The notes: generated by a model from the sequence alone, not told the origin. Numbered from the stretch's first letter, positions 1 through 7,293 are shown. The stretch: 37,112 nucleotides of DNA from Enterocloster hominis (ex Liu et al. 2021) (GCA_014385265.1 JACRTJ010000003.1:1-37112), one strand, 5' to 3'. Numbers and translations are program-made.

Positions 1-25
1 CAGCAATTTTAGTCTGCTTTCTCAT
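1..25 (-). CDS. 5' end of a leftward gene (partial)
   Basis: Only the first eight codons lie in the window; read leftward they give MRKQTKIA. An AAGGAGAG ribosome site sits about ten bases upstream of the ATG, at roughly 36-45. A basic start of this kind is common in signal peptides, so a secreted protein is possible, but nothing more can be said. The AT-rich stretch to its right (60-268) presumably carries its promoter. Confidence 0.45.
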
Positions 26-268
26 AATTAATGCACTCTCCTTTTTTTCTTTTTGAAACTTTTTTGAAATTCCTAATTGCATTACGAGGAACATTATACT
101 TCTTATAAGAGAAATTATCGGAAGTATAGGAGAATACAGAAATTAATAAAGAATTAAGAAATAAGCCTAAAAAATAGCACGAGAGGCAGACTGCTATTTA
201 ATTAATTTTGTTATATATAATATATATACTATTTTGAAAATAACAACGGCACTGTATGCACCCTGTAT
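26..268. other. AT-rich intergenic region
   Basis: Very AT-rich, with an alternating TA tract near 211-230. It probably holds the promoter of the leftward partial gene at the edge. I see no convincing open frame, RNA gene or terminator in it. Confidence 0.4.
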
Positions 269-520
269 TTAAACTCTGCTTTTCTCAAGGGATTCGCATA
301 CAGCGTTTAATACCTGCTGCAATTTTAAAATATCATCCGTGATTCCGCTGAGGTCATCGCTCTGGTCCGCGAACCGGCAGTTAATATGTACCAGCTGCTG
401 GCTGAGCTCATCCAGCCCCTGGCTGGAGGGCCAGCCAGAACATTCCCCCATCCCCTGGTCAGAATACGCCTCAGAGGATCCGCTGTCTGCTGCCTGTACT
501 GGCTTGTTATATAACTCCAT
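269..520 (-). CDS. small hypothetical protein (83 aa)
   Basis: An 83-residue acidic, soluble protein that I do not recognise. Residues 1-35 are Ser/Gly-rich and low in complexity. Residues 37-83 look helical, with spaced hydrophobics (DELSQQLVHINCRF, DDILKLQQVLNAV), so it may form a small helical bundle or coiled coil. No membrane segment, signal peptide or cysteine motif is visible. The gene looks real because an AAAGGAG site lies nine bases before the ATG and a promoter with correct spacing lies further upstream. It is divergent from asnS. No function is proposed. Confidence 0.6.
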   Translation of the reverse strand: MELYNKPVQAADSGSSEAYSDQGMGECSGWPSSQGLDELSQQLVHINCRFADQSDDLSGITDDILKLQQVLNAVCESLEKSRV

Positions 521-582
521 GGATACCAGCTCCTTTGCTTTTGAGCATGTGATTTCATATGCTGTCTTTCGGTTTCCTTCCT

Positions 583-611
583 ATTCTACTAAAACGGCTG
601 TGAAAATACAA
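583..611 (-). promoter_or_regulatory. promoter of the small leftward gene
   Basis: On the minus strand, TTGTAT (611-606) and TAGAAT (588-583) are separated by 17 bases. The predicted start point is about 55 bases before the ATG at 520. Confidence 0.5.
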
Positions 612-644
612 GGATGATTCCCGGAGGATTCTCCCACCTTCCCC

Positions 645-673
645 TTGAATCTCCGCTGAAAATACGATATACT
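645..673 (+). promoter_or_regulatory. asnS promoter
   Basis: TTGAAT (645-650) and TATACT (668-673) are separated by 17 bases, about 40 bases ahead of the asnS ATG. The leader is too short for a T-box, so asnS here does not look tRNA-riboswitch controlled. Confidence 0.65.
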
Positions 674-722
674 GTCATAAACTGGTTTTTATTTATAGAA
701 ACAGAATTGAGGAGAAAGAAAA

Positions 723-2114
723 ATGGAACTGACTACTGTTAAGGAGCTTTTTAGCGACCGTGAAAAATATCTGGACAAAGAGGTCCAGGTGGGCGGCTGG
801 ATCCGCAGCATCCGTGACTCGAAAGCATTCGGCTTCATCGTATTAAATGATGGAACGTGCTTTGATACCCTTCAGATCGTTTACCACGATACAATGGAAA
901 ACTTTGCGGAGGTTTCCAAATTAAACGTAGGCGCGGCTATTATCGTAAAGGGAACCCTGGTGGCGACGCCGGAGGCAAAGCAGCCCTTTGAGATCCAGGC
1001 GGATCAGGTGCTGGTGGAGGGCGTTTCCAATGCCGACTATCCACTGCAGAAAAAACGTCACAGCTTTGAGTATTTACGGACCATTTCCCATCTGCGCCCC
1101 AGGACCAATACGTTCCAGGCGGTTTTCCGTGTCCGTTCCCTGATCGCCTATGCGATCCATAAATATTTCCAGGAGCAGGGCTTTGTTTATGTCCATACGC
1201 CGCTGATCACCGGAAGTGACTGCGAGGGCGCCGGAGAGATGTTCCAGGTGACGACCATGGATCTGGCCAACGTGCCGAAGAAGGATGACGGAACCGTGGA
1301 CTTCTCCCAGGATTTCTTTGGAAAGCCCACCAACCTGACCGTAAGCGGCCAGTTAAATGCAGAGACCTATGCCATGGCCTTCCGCAACGTTTATACCTTT
1401 GGACCCACCTTCCGCGCTGAGAACTCCAACACCACCCGTCATGCGGCTGAGTTCTGGATGATCGAGCCGGAGATGGCCTTTGCAGATCTCAACGACAATA
1501 TGGCCGTGGCTGAAGGAATGTTAAAGTATGTGATCCGGTACGTTCTGGAGAATGCCCCGGCGGAGATGGATTTCTTCAACCAGTTTGTGGATAAGGGACT
1601 CTTAGACCGGTTAAACCATGTATTAAATTCTGAATTTGGTCATGTGACCTATACGGAGGCCATCAAGCTTCTGGAGGAGCATAACGATAAATTCGATTAT
1701 AAAGTATTCTGGGGCTGCGATCTCCAGACGGAGCATGAGCGCTATCTGACAGAGGAGATCTTTAAGAAGCCGGTGTTCGTTACGGACTATCCAAAGGAGA
1801 TCAAGGCGTTCTATATGAAGCTAAACGAGGACGGAAAGACGGTTGCAGCCATGGACTGCCTGGTTCCGGGAATCGGAGAGATCATCGGAGGAAGTCAGAG
1901 AGAGGACAGCTACGACAAGCTTCTGGGAAGAATGAAGGAGCTGGGCTTAAGGGAAGAGGATTATGGCTTCTATCTGGATCTGCGTAAATACGGTTCTGTA
2001 CGCCATTCCGGCTTTGGCCTTGGCTTCGAGCGCTGCGTGATGTATCTGACAGGAATGGGCAATATCCGCGATGTGGTTCCGTTCCCGCGTACTGTAAATA
2101 ACTGTGATCTGTAA
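723..2114 (+). CDS. asnS: asparaginyl-tRNA synthetase
   Basis: This cytosolic class IIb aminoacyl-tRNA synthetase charges tRNA-Asn with asparagine using ATP. It has 463 residues, the normal bacterial length. Residues about 15-105 form the OB-fold anticodon-binding domain. Class II motif 2 is seen near residue 230 ([17 protein letters not shown]), and motif 3 near 430 is [16 protein letters not shown] with the catalytic arginine, followed by the AsnRS-typical ending VVPFPRT. The acidic IEPEMAF after motif 2 fits AsnRS rather than AspRS or LysRS. The ATG follows GAGGAGAAAG at good spacing. It appears monocistronic: it has its own promoter and a hairpin after the stop. Confidence 0.97.
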   Translation: MELTTVKELFSDREKYLDKEVQVGGWIRSIRDSKAFGFIVLNDGTCFDTLQIVYHDTMENFAEVSKLNVGAAIIVKGTLVATPEAKQPFEIQADQVLVEGVSNADYPLQKKRHSFEYLRTISHLRPRTNTFQAVFRVRSLIAYAIHKYFQEQGFVYVHTPLITGSDCEGAGEMFQVTTMDLANVPKKDDGTVDFSQDFFGKPTNLTVSGQLNAETYAMAFRNVYTFGPTFRAENSNTTRHAAEFWMIEPEMAFADLNDNMAVAEGMLKYVIRYVLENAPAEMDFFNQFVDKGLLDRLNHVLNSEFGHVTYTEAIKLLEEHNDKFDYKVFWGCDLQTEHERYLTEEIFKKPVFVTDYPKEIKAFYMKLNEDGKTVAAMDCLVPGIGEIIGGSQREDSYDKLLGRMKELGLREEDYGFYLDLRKYGSVRHSGFGLGFERCVMYLTGMGNIRDVVPFPRTVNNCDL

Positions 2115-2130
2115 AAAATACGAGTGACTG

Positions 2131-2160
2131 GGAGCGCGCAGATGACTGCTGCGCTCCTTT
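2131..2160 (+). terminator. probable asnS terminator
   Basis: The arms GGAGCGC (2131-2137) and GCGCTCC (2151-2157) form a GC-rich stem with further inner pairing (GCAG/CTGC), followed by TTTCGTCTC. The T-run is short, so termination may be partial. Confidence 0.5.
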
Positions 2161-2191
2161 CGTCTCTATTCGGTAATTGGGGGATTCAGCC

Positions 2192-3262
2192 ATGAAATTT
2201 ATTCACACTGCAGACATCCACTGGGGGATGGTGCCTGACAGCGACCGGCCCTGGGGGAAAAAGAGGGAGCAGGCCATCCGCCTCACCTTCCAGGCCATCA
2301 TTGAGGATGCCAGGGACAGCCGTGCGGATCTTCTTCTGATCTCGGGAGATCTGTTCCACCGCCAGCCGCTGGCCAGGGATCTGAAGGAGGTCAATTACCT
2401 GTTTTCCACGATCCCGGGGACCCGGGTGGTGATCATCGCCGGAAATCATGACCGGATCCGCAAAAGCTCTGCCCTTCTGAGCTTTTCCTGGTGCCCCAAT
2501 GTGACGTTTCTGATGGACGAAACCATGACCTCCGTATATTTTGAGGATCTGAACACGGAGGTTTACGGCTTCAGCTACCATACGACGGAGATCACAGAAG
2601 ACAGGACTGCGGGATTTTTTGTATCTGCTTCCCGACGGACCAGGATCCTGATGCTCCATGGAGGGGATGCGAAGCACCTGCCCTTTGATAAAAACGCTTT
2701 GGCGGCGCTGCCGTTTTCTTATATCGCCCTGGGCCATATCCATAAGCCTGCGGTGCTTCTGGAAAACCGGATGGCGTATCCAGGTTCCCCGGAGCCTCTG
2801 GACCTTACGGAGACCGGCCCTCACGGCTATCTGACAGGAGAGATCGACGACGCCACCGGCCATGTGACCTCTCTGAAATTCAAGGCAGCCGCCCAGGCCC
2901 AGTATATCCCATTGGTAGTCAGTGTGACCCCGGCGACCACCAATGCCGAGCTTTCCCAGCTCATTGCGGACGAGATCAAAAAGCGCGGCGCATCCAATAT
3001 TTACCGCTTCCGGATCCGGGGCATGCGGGATCCGGACACGGAATTTGATCCGGAGCTTCTGGCGGGCCAGTGGAATATCAGCGAGATCCTGGATGAAACG
3101 GAGCCCCAGTACGATTTTCACGCGCTGTTTGCCGACCATCCCAGTGATATGATCGGATTTTATATCCAGGCATTAATGAAGGAAAATATGAGCCCGGTGG
3201 AGAAAAAGGCCCTGTATTATGGGATCCATGCGCTTTTGATGACAAAGGATGAAAGGAGTTAG
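2192..3262 (+). CDS. YhaO/SbcD-like DNA repair exonuclease (metallophosphoesterase)
   Basis: A calcineurin-like metallophosphoesterase of the SbcD/Mre11 type, 356 residues, expected to be a cytosolic Mn-dependent DNA nuclease. The metal-binding motifs appear in order: D-x-H in HTADIHWG (about 5-12), GDLFHR (about 55), GNHDR (about 90), HGGD (about 160) and GHIH (about 185). The C-terminal part is the capping region. The match is closer to the Bacillus YhaO group than to classical SbcD because the partner gene is YhaN-like. I chose the ATG at 2192 after GGGGGAT; an in-frame TTG 15 bases upstream is less likely. Only five bases separate it from the ATPase gene, so the two should be co-transcribed and form one complex. 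Confidence 0.88.
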   Translation: MKFIHTADIHWGMVPDSDRPWGKKREQAIRLTFQAIIEDARDSRADLLLISGDLFHRQPLARDLKEVNYLFSTIPGTRVVIIAGNHDRIRKSSALLSFSWCPNVTFLMDETMTSVYFEDLNTEVYGFSYHTTEITEDRTAGFFVSASRRTRILMLHGGDAKHLPFDKNALAALPFSYIALGHIHKPAVLLENRMAYPGSPEPLDLTETGPHGYLTGEIDDATGHVTSLKFKAAAQAQYIPLVVSVTPATTNAELSQLIADEIKKRGASNIYRFRIRGMRDPDTEFDPELLAGQWNISEILDETEPQYDFHALFADHPSDMIGFYIQALMKENMSPVEKKALYYGIHALLMTKDERS

Positions 3263-3267
3263 GGAAC

Positions 3268-5103
3268 ATGAAGCTGCTGGAACTGCATATCAACGGATTC
3301 GGAAAGATCCATGACCGGACCATCTCCTTTTCAGACGGGATCAATGTGATCTATGGCCGCAATGAGGCGGGAAAGTCCACGCTTCATACCTTTATCCGGG
3401 GAATGCTCTTTGGAATGGAACGGGGCCGTGGGCGCGCTGCCAGAAATGATCTGTATTCTAAGTACGAGCCATGGGAGAACAGTGGGACCTACGAGGGCTG
3501 GCTGCGTCTGGAGCAGGGGGGCGTGGTCTACCGCATTGAGAGGAGATTCCGCAAGGACGACCGGTATCTGAGGATCATCAACGAGACCCAGGGACGGGAG
3601 GAGGAGCCCACCCGTGCCCTGATGGACCGGATCCTGGGAGGCCTCAATGAAACGACGTATAATAACACCATCAGCATCAGCCAGTTAAAAAGCGCTACTG
3701 AGGACGGTATGGTGGGCGAGCTGAAGAACTATATCGCCAACATGAACACCACTGGGAATATATCGCTGAACATAACGAAGGCAACGGCGTTTTTGAAAAA
3801 CCAGAAGCGGAGCCTGGAGGCCAATCTGGTCCCGGATGCATCCAGGGAGTATACGGCGCTGCTGGCGGAGATCCGGGCGGTGGATGCGGAGATCTCCTCC
3901 CCCCAGTATGAAAACCAGCTGGCTGTTTACCAGAGAACACGTTCCCAGGTAAAGGGGATCATTGAAAATACCCAGGCGGAGAGGGCAGCTCTGGCTGAAA
4001 AGGTGAAAAAAAGCCGCCAGGTGCTGGCGGACGGCCAGTTTACAGACCGGTCATCGGTGGCGGCCTGTGAGGAAAAGGCCAGATCCCTGTATGACAGCTT
4101 CTGCACTGCGGAGCGCGAGTGCAAAAAACGGTCCCGGAAGCTTTTGGCGGGAGCGGGGATACTCCTGGCAATCTGCGGCGCCCTTATGGCCGGATATCTG
4201 GGGATCACAGATCTTTCCCGTTTCCTGCCGTTTGTCATTGCCGGGGGAGGAGGGGCCATAATGGGCCTGGTCCTGGCGATGGTGCTGACGGCCCGGGGAA
4301 AGCGTTTTGACAGAAAAATGGAAGAGGCCCGGGCGCAGCTTTCGGAGCTTCTGGCCCGGCATCTGGGAGACGGGACCGTATCCTCGGAGGCCATGGACAC
4401 GTTTTATGGCCGTATGGCAGAGTTTTCAAAGCTTTGTGATATGCTGGACCAGTCTGAGCATGCGCTGGATAAATATACAGAAGATATCAGCTCTCTCCAG
4501 GAGAAACAGAATAACTGCAGCGAGATGATCGAAAAGCAGCAGAGGACCCAGTGGGAGCTGGAAAAGAAGCTGGAGCATCTTGGCACCTGCCGGACCAGGG
4601 CCGCGGCCTTAAAACGGGTGCTGGCGGAAAACGACCGGGTCCGGGAAGAGATCCTGGCCATCGAGATGGCTCAGGAGACCATGACGGAGCTGTCCTCCTC
4701 CATCCGGGATTCCTTTGGCCTGTACCTGAATAAGGAGGCGTCCAGGCTGGTATCCGGGATCACCGGAGGAATCTATGACAGCATGAGCATTGATGAAAAT
4801 TTAAACGTATTTCTGAATACAAAGAGCAGACTGGTGCCGCTGGAGAGCATCAGCAGCGGGGCCATGGACCAGGTGTATCTGGCTCTGCGGCTGGCGGCTG
4901 CCAGGCTTCTTCAGGGGGATGGGGAGCCCTTCCCTCTGATCTTTGACGACAGCTTTACGCTTTATGATGACGACCGGCTGCGGACTGCGCTTAAGTGGCT
5001 TTCAGCGGCCTACGACGGCCAGATGATCATTTTTACCTGCCACCGCCGGGAAGCGCAGATGTTAAGGGCGCTGCAGGCAGAGTTCCGGTTGGAAGAAATT
5101 TAA
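3268..5103 (+). CDS. YhaN/SbcC-like AAA ATPase
   Basis: An SMC/Rad50-class ATPase of 611 residues, the likely partner of the upstream nuclease. The N-terminal half-ATPase begins with MKLLELHINGFGKI and has Walker A GRNEAGKST at about 30-38. Coiled-coil stretches run at about 190-280 and 340-460. Two hydrophobic segments lie between them (about 291-312 and 318-342), suggesting a membrane-anchored hairpin, a known YhaN feature. The C-terminal half has the ABC signature-like SISSGAMDQVYLALRLA (about 525) and Walker B LIFDDSF (about 556). YhaN of Bacillus is, from memory, over 900 residues, so this is a short form with a reduced coiled coil. The frame is continuous with no sign of a deletion. An AAAGGAG site precedes the ATG. 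Confidence 0.85.
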   Translation: MKLLELHINGFGKIHDRTISFSDGINVIYGRNEAGKSTLHTFIRGMLFGMERGRGRAARNDLYSKYEPWENSGTYEGWLRLEQGGVVYRIERRFRKDDRYLRIINETQGREEEPTRALMDRILGGLNETTYNNTISISQLKSATEDGMVGELKNYIANMNTTGNISLNITKATAFLKNQKRSLEANLVPDASREYTALLAEIRAVDAEISSPQYENQLAVYQRTRSQVKGIIENTQAERAALAEKVKKSRQVLADGQFTDRSSVAACEEKARSLYDSFCTAERECKKRSRKLLAGAGILLAICGALMAGYLGITDLSRFLPFVIAGGGGAIMGLVLAMVLTARGKRFDRKMEEARAQLSELLARHLGDGTVSSEAMDTFYGRMAEFSKLCDMLDQSEHALDKYTEDISSLQEKQNNCSEMIEKQQRTQWELEKKLEHLGTCRTRAAALKRVLAENDRVREEILAIEMAQETMTELSSSIRDSFGLYLNKEASRLVSGITGGIYDSMSIDENLNVFLNTKSRLVPLESISSGAMDQVYLALRLAAARLLQGDGEPFPLIFDDSFTLYDDDRLRTALKWLSAAYDGQMIIFTCHRREAQMLRALQAEFRLEEI

Positions 5104-5330
5104 AAGGACGAAAAAAGGGATTGCTGCATAATGAGAGCGAGGGATAAATTACAAAATACACCAATTACAGAACGTTATCGAGGGCAGTTAGGAAGTAAGA
5201 TTAGAATGGTTAATTATTAATAAGTCTGTGATTATTTTAAAACTGACATCCGATAATGGCGCTGTCATGTATGATAATGCATATTATACACGTATAGGTG
5301 CTAATAATGATCCTGTTTCTGTATCCCTAT
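5104..5330. other. AT-rich gap with remnant coding sequence
   Basis: Composition drops abruptly in GC after the ATPase gene. It holds a 29-codon frame (5131-5220) and the start of a 44-codon remnant frame (5228-5362). I see no terminator directly after the ATPase gene. Confidence 0.4.
5131..5220 (+). CDS. very short open frame, possible remnant (29 aa)
   Basis: ATG to TAA, 29 residues starting MRARDKLQNTPITERYRGQ, with AAGGGA about ten bases upstream. Its codon use and AT richness match the island rather than the neighbouring ATPase gene. It may be the 5' end of a decayed gene or a small peptide. I cannot assign a function. Confidence 0.25.
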   Translation: MRARDKLQNTPITERYRGQLGSKIRMVNY

Positions 5331-5362
5331 TGACTTTCCTCTTTGCACTTGCTAGAATGTAG
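5228..5362 (+). pseudogene. remnant 3' end of an unknown gene
   Basis: A 44-residue frame with no convincing start (a GTG at 5228) ends in TAG at 5362. It contains MYDNAYYTRIGANNDPVS, which recalls the Y-x-R-x-G-S/N pattern of AlbA_2/Schlafen-type ATP-binding domains found in defence and regulator proteins; that resemblance is from memory. The CptI promoter lies inside it, so the toxin-antitoxin locus overlaps the decayed tail of this gene. Confidence 0.35.
5330..5358 (+). promoter_or_regulatory. promoter of the CptI antitoxin RNA
   Basis: TTGACT (5330-5335) and TAGAAT (5353-5358) are separated by 17 bases. The predicted start is about 5365, a few bases before the first repeat. This is the arrangement of type III toxin-antitoxin loci, where one strong promoter drives the repeat RNA and, by read-through, the toxin. 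Confidence 0.75.
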
Positions 5363-5371
5363 GTACAAAGG

Positions 5372-5461
5372 AAGTTTACCACTGACCGATATGTGGTATA
5401 TAAATGGTCGGGTTGAAAGTTTACCGCTGACCAATATGCGGTATATAAATGGTTGGATTGA
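5372..5461 (+). repeat. two 45-bp tandem repeats (CptI units)
   Basis: Unit 1 is 5372-5416 and unit 2 is 5417-5461, with AAG of a third partial copy following. They differ at five positions (5381/5426, 5388/5433, 5394/5439, 5409/5454, 5412/5457). The first four form two covarying base pairs. Confidence 0.9.
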
Positions 5462-5467
5462 AAGTAT

Positions 5468-5497
5468 AGTCCTTCGCCGCAAGGCGAGGGACTTTTT
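5468..5497 (+). terminator. terminator between antitoxin repeats and toxin
   Basis: An 11-bp stem (5468-5478 with 5483-5493, one G-T wobble) closed by a GCAA tetraloop and followed by TTTTT. In type III loci such a partial terminator makes antitoxin RNA exceed toxin mRNA. Confidence 0.85.
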
Positions 5498-5516
5498 CCA
5501 TAATGAAGACAAATAA

Positions 5517-5954
5517 ATGAGGAAAACAGGATTTTATATTATCAAAGATAAATTTTTTGAAAATATGACAGATCCGTATCTTAAAGGAAATAAGGTGGGA
5601 AGCAGACCGCATTATTACTGCTTTGAGGATACAAGTATAGGAATATACTGGATGATACCATTGTCCAGCCGTATTGACAAATACAGACGAATTATGGAGA
5701 AGAAGGAAAAAGAAGGGAAACCTTGTGATATTCTCCATATCGTTAAGCTGGACGATAGCCGGGAAAGCGCATTTCTGATACAGGATATGTTCCCGATAAC
5801 AGAAGAATACATAGAACGGGAATATACGATTGCCGGAAATCATTTGATGCTGACCAGTGAGCATACCGCCAGAGAGATTGAGCGAAAAGCGAGAAAAGTT
5901 ATGGGGATGTTGAAACCGGCATTAAATTTACTCCAACGCAACCAGATGTTATAG
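5517..5954 (+). CDS. cptN: CptN-like type III toxin (endoribonuclease), probable C-terminal frameshift
   Basis: A 145-residue protein resembling CptIN-family toxins (ToxN/AbiQ fold). These endoribonucleases are held inactive by the repeat RNA and act in abortive phage defence or plasmid stability. Family-like features are the start TGFYIIKDKFFENM, the core YYCFEDTSIGIYWMIPLSSRI and the HIVKLDD segment. Identification rests on these plus the locus layout: promoter, tandem repeats, terminator, then toxin. The C terminus looks damaged. After residue K132 the frame gives PALNLLQRNQML, whereas another frame gives IKFTPTQPDVIAILKKLKARR ending at 5986. Inserting one G near 5916 would join them through Arg-Gly. 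The toxin may therefore be inactive, or the change may have been selected. No strong ribosome site precedes the ATG. Confidence 0.75.
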   Translation: MRKTGFYIIKDKFFENMTDPYLKGNKVGSRPHYYCFEDTSIGIYWMIPLSSRIDKYRRIMEKKEKEGKPCDILHIVKLDDSRESAFLIQDMFPITEEYIEREYTIAGNHLMLTSEHTAREIERKARKVMGMLKPALNLLQRNQML

Positions 5955-5986
5955 CGATATTGAAGAAGCTGAAGGCGCGCAGATAG
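5921..5986 (+). pseudogene. out-of-frame C-terminal tail of the toxin
   Basis: Twenty-one codons in another frame, reading IKFTPTQPDVIAILKKLKARR in two parts around the toxin's apparent end, then TAG. It continues the toxin sense if one base was lost within AAACCGGC (about 5913-5920). It could instead be a chance frame; comparison with intact CptN proteins would settle it. Confidence 0.4.
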
Positions 5987-6054
5987 TGATTCCAACTGGC
6001 TCTATTTTGGCTCTGAAAACTAGGGGTGGAACAAATACAGGAAGAAATATTTAA
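5926..6054 (+). pseudogene. remnant tail of a second unknown gene
   Basis: A third frame, open for 42 codons to a TAA at 6052, whose last part reads EEAEGAQIVIPTGSILALK then TRGGTNTGRNI. It looks like a protein C terminus with no start of its own. With the remnant at 5228-5362 it suggests the toxin-antitoxin locus sits between pieces of decayed genes. I do not recognise the protein. Confidence 0.3.
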
Positions 6055-6062
6055 AGTATGCC

Positions 6063-6110
6063 AAAAATCCGGAAGAAGTTCCAAATGAAAAGGATTTCTT
6101 CCGGATTTTT
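6063..6110 (+). terminator. strong terminator after the toxin locus
   Basis: A perfect 15-bp inverted repeat (6063-6077 with 6096-6110) with A-run and T-run ends, so it should work in both directions. It isolates the toxin locus from the leftward rubrerythrin gene. Confidence 0.85.
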
Positions 6111-6119
6111 CTATGTATA

Positions 6120-6178
6120 GAGCGAGGGTATCGCTCAATCATCTAATTTGATGATTTTGCGACACCCCCTTAATTATT
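6120..6178. repeat. cluster of small inverted repeats after rubrerythrin
   Basis: Two adjacent hairpins (GAGCGA 6120-6125 with TCGCTC 6131-6136; AATCATC 6137-6143 with GATGATT 6150-6156) lie just beyond the rubrerythrin stop. They may stabilise or end the leftward transcript, but no T-run follows on that strand. Confidence 0.35.
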
Positions 6179-6186
6179 TGTAATAA

Positions 6187-6729
6187 TTAGCCGAAGTATC
6201 TCTCTAAGAGACCCTGGAAAGCCTTGCCGTGACGAGCCTCGTCTCTTGCCATCTCATGAACTGTGTCATGGATCGCATCCAGGTTAGCTGCTTTTGCTCT
6301 CTTAGCCAGGTCGAACTTACCAGCTGTTGCGCCGTTCTCAGCCTCAACTCTCATCTCCAGGTTCTTCTTGGTGCTGTCTGTAAGAACCTCACCCAGAAGC
6401 TCTGCAAACTTAGCTGCGTGCTCAGCCTCTTCGTAAGCTGCCTTCTCCCAGTAAAGGCCGATCTCCGGATATCCCTCTCTGTGAGCAACTCTTGCCATAG
6501 CCAGGTACATACCAACCTCTTTGCACTCGCCCTCGTAGTTTGCTCTTAAGTCAGCCATGATATCTTCGCTGGAACCCTGAGCTACGCCTACAACGTGCTC
6601 TGCTGCCCAGCTCATAGCGCCTGCCTGCTCCTGGAACTTGGAAGCCGGTGCATTACATACCGGACATTTCTCCGGAGCTGTCTCGCCTTCATGAACATAA
6701 CCGCAAACTGTGCAAACCCATTTCTTCAT
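6187..6729 (-). CDS. reverse rubrerythrin (peroxide reductase)
   Basis: A 180-residue cytosolic non-haem iron protein that reduces hydrogen peroxide to water with electrons from NAD(P)H via redox partners, a main oxidative defence of anaerobic clostridia. A rubredoxin domain comes first (residues 1-35; CxxC pairs in VCTVCGY and KCPVCNA), followed by the ferritin-like diiron domain (about 50-180) with carboxylate/His motifs in EGECKE, EEAEH and DEARH. This order is the reverse of classical rubrerythrin. AAAGGAG precedes the ATG. The gene lies directly downstream of the PerR-like gene on the same strand. It has its own promoter with an operator-like dyad at the start point, so peroxide control is likely. 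Confidence 0.93.
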   Translation of the reverse strand: MKKWVCTVCGYVHEGETAPEKCPVCNAPASKFQEQAGAMSWAAEHVVGVAQGSSEDIMADLRANYEGECKEVGMYLAMARVAHREGYPEIGLYWEKAAYEEAEHAAKFAELLGEVLTDSTKKNLEMRVEAENGATAGKFDLAKRAKAANLDAIHDTVHEMARDEARHGKAFQGLLERYFG

Positions 6730-6772
6730 AGTGTTTTCTCCTTTATGATTTGATTTTTTTAATTTCGATAAT

Positions 6773-6785
6773 AGTAATTGTTACT
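6773..6785. promoter_or_regulatory. PerR/Fur-type operator of rubrerythrin
   Basis: A perfect 5-3-5 dyad, AGTAA TTG TTACT, set in AT-rich flanks. It covers the predicted start of the rubrerythrin transcript, and a near-copy lies at the promoter of the regulator gene itself. Confidence 0.6.
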
Positions 6786-6791
6786 GATATT

Positions 6792-6820
6792 AATATAGCA
6801 TATTTGATACCTTTTGTCAA
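6792..6820 (-). promoter_or_regulatory. rubrerythrin promoter
   Basis: On the minus strand TTGACA (6820-6815) and TATATT (6797-6792) are separated by 17 bases. The -35 overlaps the stop codon of the regulator gene upstream. Confidence 0.75.
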
Positions 6821-7218
6821 CAGATAATTTTTATTTTTTGTTGACATTCACTGCATTCTCCGTAAAAGAAAATGGTGTGGGAGTCTACCCGTCCGGGCGC
6901 CGGCCCTGTCATAAGCTCCTCCGTTTTGTGCACCAGGCTCTGGGGAAGATCGATGATAGCCCCGCAGGTCTTACACACAAAATGGTAGTGAGGTTCTGTC
7001 ACATAATCAAAGTGTTCAGAACCGTCCCCGCAGGAAAATCTCGCTATTTCGCCCAGCTCTGACAAGAGCTTTAAGTTCCTGTAAACCGTTCCCAGGCTGA
7101 TATTTGGAAATTCCTCGCGGATGGAAAGGTAAAGGGCGTCGGCAGTGGGATGGTCAGTACGGTTCATCAGACAGTTTTTTATGGATTCTCTCTGACGGCT
7201 GTACTTAAGCGTCTTCAT
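6817..7218 (-). CDS. perR: PerR-like Fur-family peroxide-responsive repressor
   Basis: A 133-residue Fur-superfamily repressor that with Fe/Mn represses peroxide-defence genes until metal-catalysed histidine oxidation releases DNA. The winged helix spans about 1-80 (HPTADALY, then SLGTVYRNL as recognition helix). The structural zinc site is CxxC (CKTCG) plus a second CxxC (CSECQ). The PerR-type regulatory ligands all seem present: the His of DHPTAD, Asp of FDYVTE, both His of PHYHF and the Asp of IIDLP. I chose the ATG at 7218 because GGAAGGAG precedes it and family length fits. The 45 residues in frame upstream have low-complexity composition and contain the promoter. Fur or Zur is a weaker alternative. 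Confidence 0.85.
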   Translation of the reverse strand: MKTLKYSRQRESIKNCLMNRTDHPTADALYLSIREEFPNISLGTVYRNLKLLSELGEIARFSCGDGSEHFDYVTEPHYHFVCKTCGAIIDLPQSLVHKTEELMTGPAPGRVDSHTIFFYGECSECQQKIKIIC

Positions 7219-7271
7219 ACCTGTCTCTCCTTCCTTAAATATTCCTCCCGCATCGGGATGACAATCATTAA

Positions 7272-7293
7272 TAATAATAATTGTTACTATTAT
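7272..7293. promoter_or_regulatory. PerR/Fur-type operator of perR (autoregulation)
   Basis: A dyad centred on TTG at 7281-7283 with nine-base arms and one mismatch, sharing the core ATTGTTACT with the rubrerythrin operator. It abuts the -10 element, as expected for an autoregulatory site. Confidence 0.6.

Larger units (their letters stand above)
5365..5497 (+). ncRNA. cptI: CptI-like type III antitoxin RNA precursor
   Basis: A short transcript predicted to run from the promoter through two 45-nt tandem repeats to a rho-independent terminator. In type III systems the toxin endoribonuclease cuts the precursor into single repeat units, which fold as pseudoknots and bind and inhibit the toxin. 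Each unit has two interleaved complementary pairs. In unit 1 they are ACCAC (5378-5382) with GTGGT (5393-5397) and CCGA (5386-5389) with TCGG (5408-5411). In unit 2 they are ACCGC with GCGGT and CCAA with TTGG. The interleaving gives an H-type pseudoknot. Four of the five differences between units are compensatory. Confidence 0.8.

Noticed and set aside
325..558. 77-codon minus-strand frame overlapping the small leftward gene
   Set aside because: No ribosome site at its start, and the overlapping 83-codon frame has better start signals.
651..722. T-box riboswitch ahead of asnS
   Set aside because: The predicted leader is only about 40 bases and lacks T-box structure.
2186..3139. 317-codon open frame on the minus strand opposite the YhaO-like gene
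   Set aside because: It is a shadow of a GC-rich gene with clear metallophosphoesterase motifs; the antisense product has no recognisable features and no ribosome site.
5372..5461. CRISPR array
   Set aside because: The two 45-bp units are adjacent with no spacers and no cas genes nearby; the type III antitoxin explains them better.
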